Positions 1 to 6,992 of a stretch of 64,000 nt of DNA are shown here, one piece after another; position 1 is the first letter of the stretch, and each line of letters starts with the position of its first letter. The stretch comes from Lysinibacillus fusiformis (lineage in GTDB: Bacteria > Bacillota > Bacilli > Bacillales_A > Planococcaceae), in assembly GCF_003049525.1 (NCBI RefSeq), contig NZ_PYWL01000008.1, forward strand, positions 1-64,000, written 5' to 3'. Below the pieces are notes generated by a model that had not been told where the DNA came from, ran no database searches, and was given only the letters and a program-made list of their open reading frames with translations. Position numbers and translations under genes: made by a program.

Positions 1-241
1 TGTCTCTCGAAGATGTACCTGTCTCGTTCATATAATTAAGTACATTCATTTTATAGTCAGCTGAATAGTTTGTATAGGACTTTAAGAAAGTCTCTACGCC
101 ATTTTTTTGATAACGGCGAACCCATTCACTGACAATCTGAGCTGTCACACCGATATCATTCGCAATTTCGATCAAAGTTTCATTTCCATTTAAATATCGT
201 TGAACTGCTTGAATACGTTGTTCAACACTTACTTTTGTCAT
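1..241 (-). CDS. IS3/IS150-type transposase OrfA (partial)
   Basis: Reading leftwards from an ATG at 241, about 80 residues are open up to the window edge, so the C-terminal part is missing. The N-terminal half reads as a helix-turn-helix protein (EQRIQAVQRYLNG, then IANDIGVTAQIVSEWVRRYQ, then NGVETFLK), the pattern of the first frame of IS150-group IS3 elements. That protein binds the element ends and is normally joined by frameshifting to an OrfB with the DDE nuclease, which would lie beyond the window. The frame begins just inside the element end at 294. Whether the element is intact cannot be told. Confidence 0.75.
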   Translation of the reverse strand, partial: MTKVSVEQRIQAVQRYLNGNETLIEIANDIGVTAQIVSEWVRRYQKNGVETFLKSYTNYSADYKMNVLNYMNETGTSSRD

Positions 242-244
242 AAA

Positions 245-287
245 AAAACCCCCGTAAAAGTTAGATTAATGTCTAACTTTTACGGGG
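245..287 (-). terminator. Intrinsic terminator inside the IS end
   Basis: A perfect 16-bp inverted repeat (250-265 with 272-287, loop of 6) is followed on the minus strand by a run of T. It lies between the end of bmrD and the transposase start, so it should stop bmrCD transcripts and keep outside transcription from entering the transposase gene, a known self-restraint device of insertion sequences. Confidence 0.8.
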
Positions 288-348
288 CAGTTCAGTATTC
301 TCAATGGCTCTTATCTACGGTCTGACCCGTGTTATTTTATTATCTAAA

Positions 349-2082
349 TTATTGTAAGGAATTGGCTTGCATTTGATACATTTTTTCATAAATTCCACCA
401 AGCTCAAGCAATTCATCATGTGTGCCATTCTCGACAATTTCCCCTCGATCTAACACTAGGATTCGATCTGCGTTTTTAATCGTAGAAAGTCGGTGGGCAA
501 TAATAAACGTTGTTCGTCCTTTTTTCAGGACATCCATGGCATGCTGAATAATCTCTTCTGTCTCTGTATCAATATTAGATGTTGCTTCATCCAGTATTAA
601 AATGGCTGGATCGAAGGCAAGAGCTCTTGCAAAGGAAATGAGCTGACGTTGTCCTGAAGATAATGTACTTCCCTTCTCGATTACAGGCTCATCATAGCCA
701 TTTGGTAAATTCGCTAAAACACGTTCTCCTCCAACAGCATTTAAGGAAGCCTTAATCTTTTCTGGAGAAATGTTTGGGTTATTTAAGCTCACATTGGAGG
801 CAATGGTTCCCGTGAATAAATACGGGTCTTGAAGCACAATTCCCATATGCTCCCGCATTGTTTGACGAGGGACAGATGTAATATCAACACCATCAATGGT
901 TATTTTCCCTTTTGATGGATCATAAAAGCGGAATAGTAAGTTCATAATCGAACTTTTCCCGGAGCCTGTATGACCAACTAAGGCGATGGTTTCACCTTGA
1001 TGGGCCTTGAATGAAAGGTTCTTAAGTACGTATTCATTGTCCTTATAGGCAAATGAAACATCCTCGAAAAGCACATTGCCCTTATATCTTGGTAAACTTT
1101 TTTCTGATACAGGCTCACCATCTGTATCTAGCACCTCAAACACACGTTTCCCAGCAATAAGAGAACGTTCAAGCTGAGAAAATTGGTTCACGATATTCGT
1201 AATAGGATTAAATAGCTTTGTTAAATAATCGACAAACGCATATAATGTACCCGCTGAAATCACTTCAGTGGCTGTATAGGATTGTGTACCAAAATAGACA
1301 ATAAAGACTGTAAACATAATCATCCTTAAAGTATTCACCAGGTTAAAGGATGTGGCTGAATCAAGAACTAAAAGCTTTCGCTCGTAAGCGTAATGCTCAT
1401 TATTCATATCATCAAATTCCTTCGTCATTTGTTGCTCACGTCGGAATGCTTGAATAATGGTCATCCCTTGAATAGATTCATTAATCATGGCATTAATATC
1501 GGCAATTTTCGTACGGATCACATCATTATATTTGGAAGCAAATTTTCGATACAAAATCATCCATAAATACACAATAGGAATCATCGTTAAAGCAAGCATT
1601 GCCATTTTCCAATTTAAAATAAAGAGTGCTATATAAACTCCAAAGATGGATATAAAGCTCGTCACAAAATTGGAGAGCACCTGTACATATAAATTCCGAA
1701 CCGCCTCTGTATCATTTGTAACACGCGCAACAATTTTGCCCGCTGGTAAATTATCAAAGTACTGGATCGGTAATGTTTGAATATGTTCAAACACATCTTT
1801 ACGTAATTTTTGAACAACCCGATTCGCACCAATTTGTAAGTAAATATACATAAAATAGCGTAATATCGCTGTAGCAATAGCTAATAGTAAATAAACAATT
1901 AATAACCACGTAATCGGTTTGATTTCAATATGACCAATCGTCATGTAATTATCAATAATATGTTTAGCAATAAATGGCCCAACAAGCTCCGTAAAAACGG
2001 CGATTGTTAAGAAGAATAAGCCTAGAAAAATAGGCTTTTTAAAATACATTGCATAGCGCATTAAACGTTGACTCGTACTCAT
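349..2082 (-). CDS. bmrD: Multidrug ABC exporter half-transporter BmrD-like
   Basis: A 577-residue fused ABC half-exporter: six membrane helices in roughly residues 1-310, then an ATPase with Walker A (GHTGSGKSS), the ABC signature LSSGQRQL, Walker B (AILILDEATS) and the switch histidine (IIAHRLST). It pairs with the upstream bmrC product, with which it overlaps by 4 bases, to form a heterodimer like BmrC/BmrD (YheI/YheH) of B. subtilis, an inner-membrane drug exporter. It is shorter than B. subtilis BmrD (about 673 aa). Catalytic motifs look canonical in this subunit, as expected for the consensus-site partner. The gene is last in its operon; an IS terminator follows. The family is certain; orthology to BmrD rests on pairing and similarity read by eye. 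Confidence 0.87.
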   Translation of the reverse strand: MSTSQRLMRYAMYFKKPIFLGLFFLTIAVFTELVGPFIAKHIIDNYMTIGHIEIKPITWLLIVYLLLAIATAILRYFMYIYLQIGANRVVQKLRKDVFEHIQTLPIQYFDNLPAGKIVARVTNDTEAVRNLYVQVLSNFVTSFISIFGVYIALFILNWKMAMLALTMIPIVYLWMILYRKFASKYNDVIRTKIADINAMINESIQGMTIIQAFRREQQMTKEFDDMNNEHYAYERKLLVLDSATSFNLVNTLRMIMFTVFIVYFGTQSYTATEVISAGTLYAFVDYLTKLFNPITNIVNQFSQLERSLIAGKRVFEVLDTDGEPVSEKSLPRYKGNVLFEDVSFAYKDNEYVLKNLSFKAHQGETIALVGHTGSGKSSIMNLLFRFYDPSKGKITIDGVDITSVPRQTMREHMGIVLQDPYLFTGTIASNVSLNNPNISPEKIKASLNAVGGERVLANLPNGYDEPVIEKGSTLSSGQRQLISFARALAFDPAILILDEATSNIDTETEEIIQHAMDVLKKGRTTFIIAHRLSTIKNADRILVLDRGEIVENGTHDELLELGGIYEKMYQMQANSLQ

Positions 2083-3821
2083 GAGGCACCTCCTTCTAGC
2101 TGCTGACGGTCAAATTGCTCCTTGTACCATCCTTGTCGTGAAAGAAGTTCCTCATGTGTTCCTTGCTCAACAACTTGCCCATCATCCAACACGATAATAA
2201 TATCAGCATGTTGAATACCCGATAATCGGTGCGTGGTAATAATCGTTGTTTTCCCATCACGCTCTCGCTGAATATTTTCAATAATTCTAGCTTCTGTCTT
2301 TGCGTCAACAGCTGACAGTGAATCATCTAGCATTAAAATTTCAGGATCTTTAATTAATGCGCGAGCAATGGATACACGTTGCTTTTGACCGCCCGAAAGA
2401 GATACACCCTTTTCACCTACAAGCGTTTCAAGACCCATTGATAGATTTTCTAAATCCTTTTCAAAATACGCCGCACGTATCGCCTGCTGCAATTCTGCCT
2501 GGGTCGCATCTTCTTTCCCGAATAATATATTTTCACGAATAGTCCGTGAGAATAACACATGGTCTTGTGGTACATAGCCAATCCAATCTAGAATCTGCTC
2601 CTTCGTTTGAGCCGTAATGTCAATACCGTCAATAGAAAGCTGTCCCTGACCGATTGGATATTCACGTAATAATTGACGGAGGAAGGTTGTTTTCCCCGCG
2701 CCTGTCTTTCCAACAATTCCAAGTGTTTGACCTTTTTTCAATGACAATGAAACTTGTTGTAGATTTTTCACTTGGCTCATTGGATATTGGAATGTTAAAT
2801 CATCAAAACCAATCGCTTTAGGTGTCGCAATCATTTGGGGATTCGGAATATTTTGAACATCCGCCTCATAGTTTAACGTTTCCTGTACACGATCGAGTGA
2901 TGCATTCCCTTGTTGCATGACATTGATCAGCTCTCCAATGGCAAATATTGGCCAAACCGCTAATCCTAAATAAACATTAAAGGTAACAAGTTGCCCTACC
3001 GTCATGGCCTCCGTTGCCACTAAATGAGCACCATATCCGAGCGCAACAACATAGCTGATTCCTGTGCCCACTTTAGTAATCGGGCCAAATAAAGCGTTAA
3101 TTTTAGCCGTATGAATATTTTTCTCATAAACGATTTCACTCATATCCGCAAAATTAGCCTCATCCTTTTTTTCCTGCACATAGGCACGCACTACTCGCAC
3201 ACCTGCGACTGATTCAAGAACACTGTCGTTTAATTCTCCAAAAGAATCCTGAGCCTTCATATAACGTTCATGAACAATCTTTCCTAAATATTGAATGAGG
3301 ATGGCCATAATAGGAACGGGTAGCATAGCAAAGAGTGTTAGCTTCCAAGAAATCATATAGCCCATTGCAAAAATGATAAAACCCATATAAATCGTTGAGT
3401 CAATCAACGTCATAATCCCAAATCCCGCAGTCGTAGAAACGGCATTTAAGTCATTTGTTGCCCGAGCCATTAAGTCCCCGGTGCGATTTTTTTCATAAAA
3501 GGTTGGAGTCATTCGTAAAAAATGCTGCATCAAATTACGACGTAAAATTTTTTCAAGGTTAATAGCCCCTTCAAATAGTCGGAATTGCCACACAAAATTT
3601 AGCAGATAACCCCCAATAATAATCCCGACAAAAATAAACACATACTTTGTTAAAATAGCTGGCGTCATTTCCCCTGCAGTCAATATATCAATAATTGAGC
3701 CCAGTAAATACGGAGGGACAACCTCTAACCCACTGGCAATCATCAATAGCACAATCGCGACTGTATATTGTTTCCAATATCGTTTGAAGAACCAGCCTAA
3801 TTTACTTAAAACATCAAACAT
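2079..3821 (-). CDS. bmrC: Multidrug ABC exporter half-transporter BmrC-like
   Basis: A 580-residue ABC half-exporter whose N-terminus (MFDVLSKLGWFFKRYW) and phrases such as TPTFYEKNRTGDLMARATND closely match B. subtilis YheI/BmrC. The nucleotide-binding domain has Walker A GKTGAGKTT, signature LSGGQKQR and Walker B ILMLDDSLS. The residue after the Walker B aspartate is D rather than the catalytic E, the degenerate site typical of the BmrC half in heterodimeric exporters. It overlaps bmrD by 4 bases. Expression is probably controlled by attenuation in the roughly 320-base leader upstream (leader peptide at 4054-4110, terminator at 3965-4000). Expected role: efflux of drugs from the cytoplasmic membrane as a heterodimer with BmrD. 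Confidence 0.88.
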   Translation of the reverse strand: MFDVLSKLGWFFKRYWKQYTVAIVLLMIASGLEVVPPYLLGSIIDILTAGEMTPAILTKYVFIFVGIIIGGYLLNFVWQFRLFEGAINLEKILRRNLMQHFLRMTPTFYEKNRTGDLMARATNDLNAVSTTAGFGIMTLIDSTIYMGFIIFAMGYMISWKLTLFAMLPVPIMAILIQYLGKIVHERYMKAQDSFGELNDSVLESVAGVRVVRAYVQEKKDEANFADMSEIVYEKNIHTAKINALFGPITKVGTGISYVVALGYGAHLVATEAMTVGQLVTFNVYLGLAVWPIFAIGELINVMQQGNASLDRVQETLNYEADVQNIPNPQMIATPKAIGFDDLTFQYPMSQVKNLQQVSLSLKKGQTLGIVGKTGAGKTTFLRQLLREYPIGQGQLSIDGIDITAQTKEQILDWIGYVPQDHVLFSRTIRENILFGKEDATQAELQQAIRAAYFEKDLENLSMGLETLVGEKGVSLSGGQKQRVSIARALIKDPEILMLDDSLSAVDAKTEARIIENIQRERDGKTTIITTHRLSGIQHADIIIVLDDGQVVEQGTHEELLSRQGWYKEQFDRQQLEGGAS

Positions 3822-3860
3822 ACATGATAACCTTCTTTCTTCCGTACTGTTGTAGCATGG

Positions 3861-3917
3861 CTACCCACTTTCTAGAAATTCCTTTTTGAAAATCATTCGT
3901 CGTACAGTGTTTCGCAT
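3861..3917 (-). CDS. Possible 18-residue leader ORF 2 before bmrC
   Basis: Between the attenuator and bmrC a short frame starts at an ATG (3917) with a good ribosome binding site (AAGGAG at 3927-3932, spacing 9). It reads MRNTVRRMIFKKEFLESG and stops about 40 bases before bmrC. It could be a second leader peptide or a translational coupler. It is basic and has no recognisable domain. The start signal is real, but function is inferred only from position. Confidence 0.4.
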   Translation of the reverse strand: MRNTVRRMIFKKEFLESG

Positions 3918-3964
3918 AAACATACACTCCTTTTTTGGTTTTCACTATAACCTTTTTAGGCACC

Positions 3965-4000
3965 AAAAAAGACACATACCCCTCCAAAGAGCATGTGTCT
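3965..4000 (-). terminator. Attenuator terminator in the bmrC leader
   Basis: On the minus strand an 8-bp perfect stem (AGACACAT at 4000-3993 with ATGTGTCT at 3977-3970) with a 15-base loop is followed by six T. It lies after the leader peptide and before bmrC, the position of the attenuator in the B. subtilis bmrB-bmrCD leader. Confidence 0.8.
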
Positions 4001-4053
4001 CTTATAAAAGGCAGGAACAAATCCATACCTTTATGTGCAATCTTAAATAAGCG

Positions 4054-4110
4054 TTAGGCATGGACAATGTATGTAGCTGTGATTGAATATGATACTGATG
4101 AAATTAACAT
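4054..4110 (-). CDS. Leader peptide of the bmrCD operon
   Basis: An 18-residue frame, MLISSVSYSITATYIVHA, preceded by AAAGGAGG at 4119-4126. An ATG two codons earlier (4116) is only 2 bases from the AGGAGG, too close, so the ATG at 4110 (8 bases) is the likely start. It stops 54 bases before the attenuator stem. By analogy with BmrB of B. subtilis, ribosomes stalled on this peptide by translation-inhibiting drugs would change folding so that RNA polymerase reads through. The sequence itself does not match BmrB as far as I can tell. Confidence 0.65.
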   Translation of the reverse strand: MLISSVSYSITATYIVHA

Positions 4111-4151
4111 TGTCATGCCCTCCTTTGGTTTATTTGTTATAGTGTTCTTGA

Positions 4152-4181
4152 AGATTATCACACTATAGAAATAATTGTCAA
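4152..4181 (-). promoter_or_regulatory. Promoter of the bmrCD leader
   Basis: A perfect -35 TTGACA (4181-4176) and a -10 TAATCT (4157-4152), 18 bases apart, read leftwards. The transcript would start near 4145 and carry a leader of about 320 bases before bmrC. Confidence 0.8.
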
Positions 4182-4220
4182 CTATTCCCCAGTTATTTTT
4201 TATCATTTTCAGGGAAATAG

Positions 4221-4240
4221 TTAGCGCTTTAAAGCACTAA
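4221..4240. repeat. Near-perfect palindrome upstream of the bmr promoter
   Basis: TTAGCGCTTTAAAGCACTAA is a 20-base palindrome with one mismatched pair, about 40 bases upstream of the -35 of the bmrCD promoter. It could be an operator; no regulator is identified. Confidence 0.35.
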
Positions 4241-4447
4241 AATACAATTTTATACCAAAGACCCAAAAGGAAAGCATGTTCGTCATTTATTGCTTTTAAC
4301 ATTACATTATTTTTTGATAGCTTACATTAACCTAAAGACTGAAATGAACTGGCGTGAGAAAAATTTTGCTACGAGCTCAGCGATCTTTTAAGAAAGTAGC
4401 ATTCTTCTTTTTCTTTCTAGCTGTCTATATATCATCATTATTATTTT

Positions 4448-4512
4448 TTAGTTATTTATTATTTAGTTATTTATTATTTAGTTATTTATTAATTAGTTAT
4501 TTATTAATTAGT
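4448..4512. repeat. Tandem repeat, four 15-bp units
   Basis: Four head-to-tail copies of TTAGTTATTTATTAT; the last two end in AA. A partial fifth copy follows. Because 15 is a multiple of 3, a spurious frame reads as repeated SYLLF/SYLLI. Confidence 0.9.
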
Positions 4513-4540
4513 AGTGGCGGGTTTTCCGTTACTGGTTTAG

Positions 4541-4572
4541 CCGTTTACGGATAAACCGTAAGCGGTGATTTT
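4541..4572 (+). terminator. Possible weak terminator hairpin
   Basis: CCGTTTACGG (4541-4550) pairs with CCGTAAGCGG (4556-4565) over 10 bp with one G-T pair and a 5-base loop. The following TGATTTTTGC is a weak T-tract. No clear gene precedes it on this strand. Confidence 0.35.
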
Positions 4573-4853
4573 TGCATGTATTGCCTGTACCTCTTTTTTA
4601 GCTAGCAACTAGACTCCAAATTTTCTCAAACCTACCGAAAAAACTATGTTTATATACTATATTTATATATTATATCGTTACAGCATAATCATTCACCCCT
4701 TCTATAGTACGATCTATCAACTATATAACTAGTTAAACATCTTCTAGGGACATATTCGGTCATTTATTGAATTTCCCACTATCGAATATTCCTAAAATTT
4801 TCTTCTCGTGATACACTTTTTAATAATAGTCATTTAAGTAAGGGGTCTTTACG

Positions 4854-5216
4854 TTGAAATCATTTTTCATTGTAGGGATTGGCGGCATTGTTGGAGCCAT
4901 TTGCCGATATGGCCTGAGCCTTGCCATTCCAAACTCGGAAGGTTTTCCATCCACAACATTATGTATAAATTTACTTGGCTGCTTTTGCCTAGCATGGCTT
5001 TTCACTACTTTTACAAAGCGCACACCCGTTGTACTTGGGATTGGCACTGGTTTTTGCGGAGCCTTTACTACTTATTCAACATTTTCCTTAGAGACATTAT
5101 TACTCGTTCAACAAAATGAGTGGCTCCTAGCAGTTCTCTATGTTGTCATAAGTGTTGTAGGCGGTTTAATATGCGCCTGGTTGGGTATTCGTCTTGCAAG
5201 GGGGCGACTGGCATGA
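4854..5216 (+). CDS. crcB: Fluoride channel CrcB/Fluc, first copy
   Basis: 120 residues with four predicted membrane helices, typical Fluc length. Family marks are the N-terminal GIGGIVGAICRYG and the central GFCGAFTTYSTF with the Phe/Thr/Ser residues that line the fluoride pores. The protein works as a dual-topology dimer exporting fluoride. The start is TTG at 4854 behind AAGGGG (spacing about 9). It overlaps the second crcB (ATGA), so the two products are probably made together as a heterodimer, as in many Bacillales with paired crcB genes. Confidence 0.92.
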   Translation: MKSFFIVGIGGIVGAICRYGLSLAIPNSEGFPSTTLCINLLGCFCLAWLFTTFTKRTPVVLGIGTGFCGAFTTYSTFSLETLLLVQQNEWLLAVLYVVISVVGGLICAWLGIRLARGRLA

Positions 5217-5542
5217 TTCTTGTCGGGATTGGTGGATTTTTTGGCGCCATTTTAAGGTTTTATTTAGGCAAACTATTGGCCCATCCGTATCCGTGGGCAA
5301 CTTTTATTATCAATTGTACAGGTTCCTTTGCACTCGGTCTTGTTTTTGCCCTCCATCTCAGTGATTGGTTATGGCAGCTGATTGGCATTGGTTTTTTAGG
5401 AGCTTATACAACATTTTCGACTTTTGGATTTGAATCATTACAGTTAATTGAACAGCGAAAATGGGGGCAAGTAATAAGCTATATCGCCAGTACCCTGCTG
5501 TTTGGCATACTATTTGCCACCATTGGTTATTTTGCCGTGTAA
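5213..5542 (+). CDS. crcB: Fluoride channel CrcB/Fluc, second copy
   Basis: 109 residues from the ATG at 5213, whose last two bases are shared with the TGA of the first crcB. A longer frame reaching back to 5120 lies inside the first gene and is rejected. The sequence starts MILVGIGGFFGAILRFYLG and holds GFLGAYTTFSTFGFES, the conserved Fluc core, with four membrane segments. Paired CrcB proteins in Gram-positives often form obligate heterodimers with one polypeptide in each orientation; that is inference here. It exports fluoride to protect enolase and pyrophosphatase. Confidence 0.92.
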   Translation: MILVGIGGFFGAILRFYLGKLLAHPYPWATFIINCTGSFALGLVFALHLSDWLWQLIGIGFLGAYTTFSTFGFESLQLIEQRKWGQVISYIASTLLFGILFATIGYFAV

Positions 5543-5556
5543 AAGAGGTGATAGGA

Positions 5557-5904
5557 ATGACACAGCCATCCAATGAGCTACTACAAGAATTAGAACTTGA
5601 GATTGAACATGCACTCTATACCCTGATCGACCTAGAATTAGCAGAAAATTATGCGGCGATGAACACACAATTTGCTCAACTACTTGCAAAGGTTCAGGCA
5701 GCACAGCTCATCGACTATAAGCTTGATGTTCTCGTAGAGCCCCAAGCCTTTGCCACGGAAACTTGTATTCTACTACAAAGCTTAATTGAAGCGAAGACAA
5801 GGCCCAATAAGCGGCATCGATTATTAACACATCGGATGATATTAAAAATATGGTTACGGAAAAATCAACGCTTCATGAAAGAATTTTTACCGCAAATGTT
5901 TTAG
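5557..5904 (+). CDS. Small hypothetical protein downstream of crcB
   Basis: 115 residues from the ATG at 5557, preceded by AAAGAGGTGATAGG. Earlier in-frame codons lie inside crcB and are rejected. The N-terminal two-thirds is acidic and helical (ELLQELELEIEHALYTLIDLELAENYAAM); the last 35 residues are strongly basic (RPNKRHRLLTHRMILKIWLRKNQRFMKEFL). No signal peptide or membrane helix is seen. It is 14 bases after crcB and ends at a terminator, so it is co-transcribed with the fluoride channel genes. I do not recognise the family and assign no function. Confidence 0.7.
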   Translation: MTQPSNELLQELELEIEHALYTLIDLELAENYAAMNTQFAQLLAKVQAAQLIDYKLDVLVEPQAFATETCILLQSLIEAKTRPNKRHRLLTHRMILKIWLRKNQRFMKEFLPQMF

Positions 5905-5936
5905 GCGTCTCTTAGTTTTATAAAGGCGCCTATTTT
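5902..5936 (+). terminator. Terminator of the crcB operon
   Basis: TAGGCGTC (5902-5909) pairs with GGCGCCTA (5925-5932, one wobble), followed by TTTT. The first bases of the stem form the stop codon of the preceding gene. Confidence 0.7.
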
Positions 5937-6129
5937 AAATGTATAGGTTCTTTTATTTTCCCATCCTCTGTCGAATCAAATGCAGTTGTCTGTTGTGAAT
6001 CTTAGCCTTTTTCCTTCTGTCATCTTGTGCAGTTAATTGATGTGATTTACCTCAAAACTTGACTCACCGTATTCTTTTGCCCTTGCCCTACTGAAAACGT
6101 GTCCCATACTACTTTCAACAAAAAAGGAA
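5937..6129. other. Spacer before the cluster terminator; possible decayed small ORF
   Basis: No intact gene. On the minus strand 6105-6031 reads MGHVFSRARAKEYGESSFE and then stops. A second frame at 6050-5955 reads on as a very basic stretch (TAQDDRRKKAKIHNRQ) without a start codon. Together they resemble one small basic protein broken by a frameshift, but I cannot name it. Confidence 0.25.
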
Positions 6130-6170
6130 AAAGTTCGATTGGTAAACAAATCGTTTACCAATCGAACTTT
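6118..6170 (-). terminator. Strong terminator of the biosynthetic operon
   Basis: A perfect 18-bp stem (6130-6147 with 6153-6170, loop 5) followed on the minus strand by a T-rich tail. It lies about 50 bases after the last gene of the PKS/NRPS operon. It may also stop plus-strand read-through. Confidence 0.85.
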
Positions 6171-6222
6171 TAAGGACTTGAATAACAAACACCTTTTATT
6201 GCGGGTTTATCATTATTAAGTG

Positions 6223-6978
6223 CTATTCTTTTATTGCTTCATACGTAAATACCTGTGAACCATTTGTTGGATATTTATTATACTCATAATCTGAAGAAAT
6301 CGTTACATCCTTAAATCCAATATCTTGTAAAATTCCTCTAAACTCTTCTACTCCATACCACTTTAACGGGAAGATCTCTAACTCAGTATCAATTAGTTTA
6401 GTGTTTTCCCATTTCTGATATTTATTGTGAGTAATCGTAAATTGATTAATGTAATCCACATCTACCAATACTTCTTCCAATGTTATAGAGTCACCGTCTT
6501 GATTCTTAAATACCCTAGTTGAAACATACCCCTTCTCAAACGAATCAGGAAGGAAAGTGTCTACTATTAAACGGCCTCCATCCTCTAAATGATCATAAAA
6601 ACACTTTAAGGCTTTTAAAGAATCTTCTCTTTGATGTAATAATAGGAATGAACCAGTCGGAATAATAATCGCCTCATATTTTTGTTCCAAAGAAAAATTG
6701 CACATATTTAATGAATATAGATTTGGTGTAAGCTCACTTTCTGCACAATTTTTTTTGCATAATTGTAACATGTCATCAGAAAGATCAAAACCTTCAATAT
6801 TTAGTCCTTTATGCAATAAAGGTATTAGGATACGACCATTACCAACGGCAGGCTCTAATATCTTTCCCTTTACACCTTCTAACCTTTTTGAATAATACTC
6901 TACATCTCCAAATGATTTACCAATATATTTATCTATATCATATAATTCTGTAGATAAACTACCATAAAAGCTTACCAT
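6223..6978 (-). CDS. SAM-dependent methyltransferase of the cluster
   Basis: 251 residues from the ATG at 6978, chosen because AGGGG lies 7 bases upstream; the longer frame from 6999 has no such site. It is a class I methyltransferase: motif I GKILEPAVGNGRILIPLL (around residues 45-60), an acidic end of strand 2 (IEGFDLSDDML), then EAIIIPTGSFLLL and GGRLIVDTFLPDSF. It is last in the operon, overlapping the end of kamA, so it probably modifies the cluster product or a building block, by N- or O-methylation. The substrate cannot be read from the sequence. A separate methyltransferase domain is embedded in the 2465-residue megasynthase. Confidence 0.82.
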   Translation of the reverse strand: MVSFYGSLSTELYDIDKYIGKSFGDVEYYSKRLEGVKGKILEPAVGNGRILIPLLHKGLNIEGFDLSDDMLQLCKKNCAESELTPNLYSLNMCNFSLEQKYEAIIIPTGSFLLLHQREDSLKALKCFYDHLEDGGRLIVDTFLPDSFEKGYVSTRVFKNQDGDSITLEEVLVDVDYINQFTITHNKYQKWENTKLIDTELEIFPLKWYGVEEFRGILQDIGFKDVTISSDYEYNKYPTNGSQVFTYEAIKE

Positions 6979-6992
6979 CACTATTCCCCTAT

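Larger units (their letters stand above)
1..294 (-). mobile_element. Insertion sequence end, IS3 family (IS150 group)
   Basis: The element terminus read on the minus strand from 294 starts TGAACTGCCCCGTAAAAG, which fits IS150-group ends (TGAACTG followed by a C-run). The transposase frame starts 53 bases inside. The other end is outside the window, so target duplication cannot be checked. Confidence 0.65.
4241..4853. other. Non-coding stretch between bmr and crcB
   Basis: No convincing gene. A GTG-started frame at 4354-4554 exists but lacks a ribosome binding site and consists largely of translated tandem repeat. The stretch holds the 15-bp tandem repeat (4448-4512), a GC-rich hairpin (4541-4565), and A+T-rich DNA before crcB. 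I looked for a fluoride (crcB-motif) riboswitch before crcB and did not find its conserved segments. Confidence 0.5.

Noticed and set aside
4354..4554. 66-residue hydrophobic frame with repeated SYLL
   Set aside because: GTG start without a ribosome site; most of it is the translated 15-bp tandem repeat; stop lies in a hairpin. Treated as non-coding.
4556..4853. Fluoride riboswitch expected before crcB
   Set aside because: None of the conserved crcB-motif segments (GGCGATGG-type pseudoknot and CTGATG core) could be found.
5120..5212. Longer N-terminus for the second crcB
   Set aside because: This part lies inside the first crcB; the ATG overlapping its stop gives the standard Fluc N-terminus.
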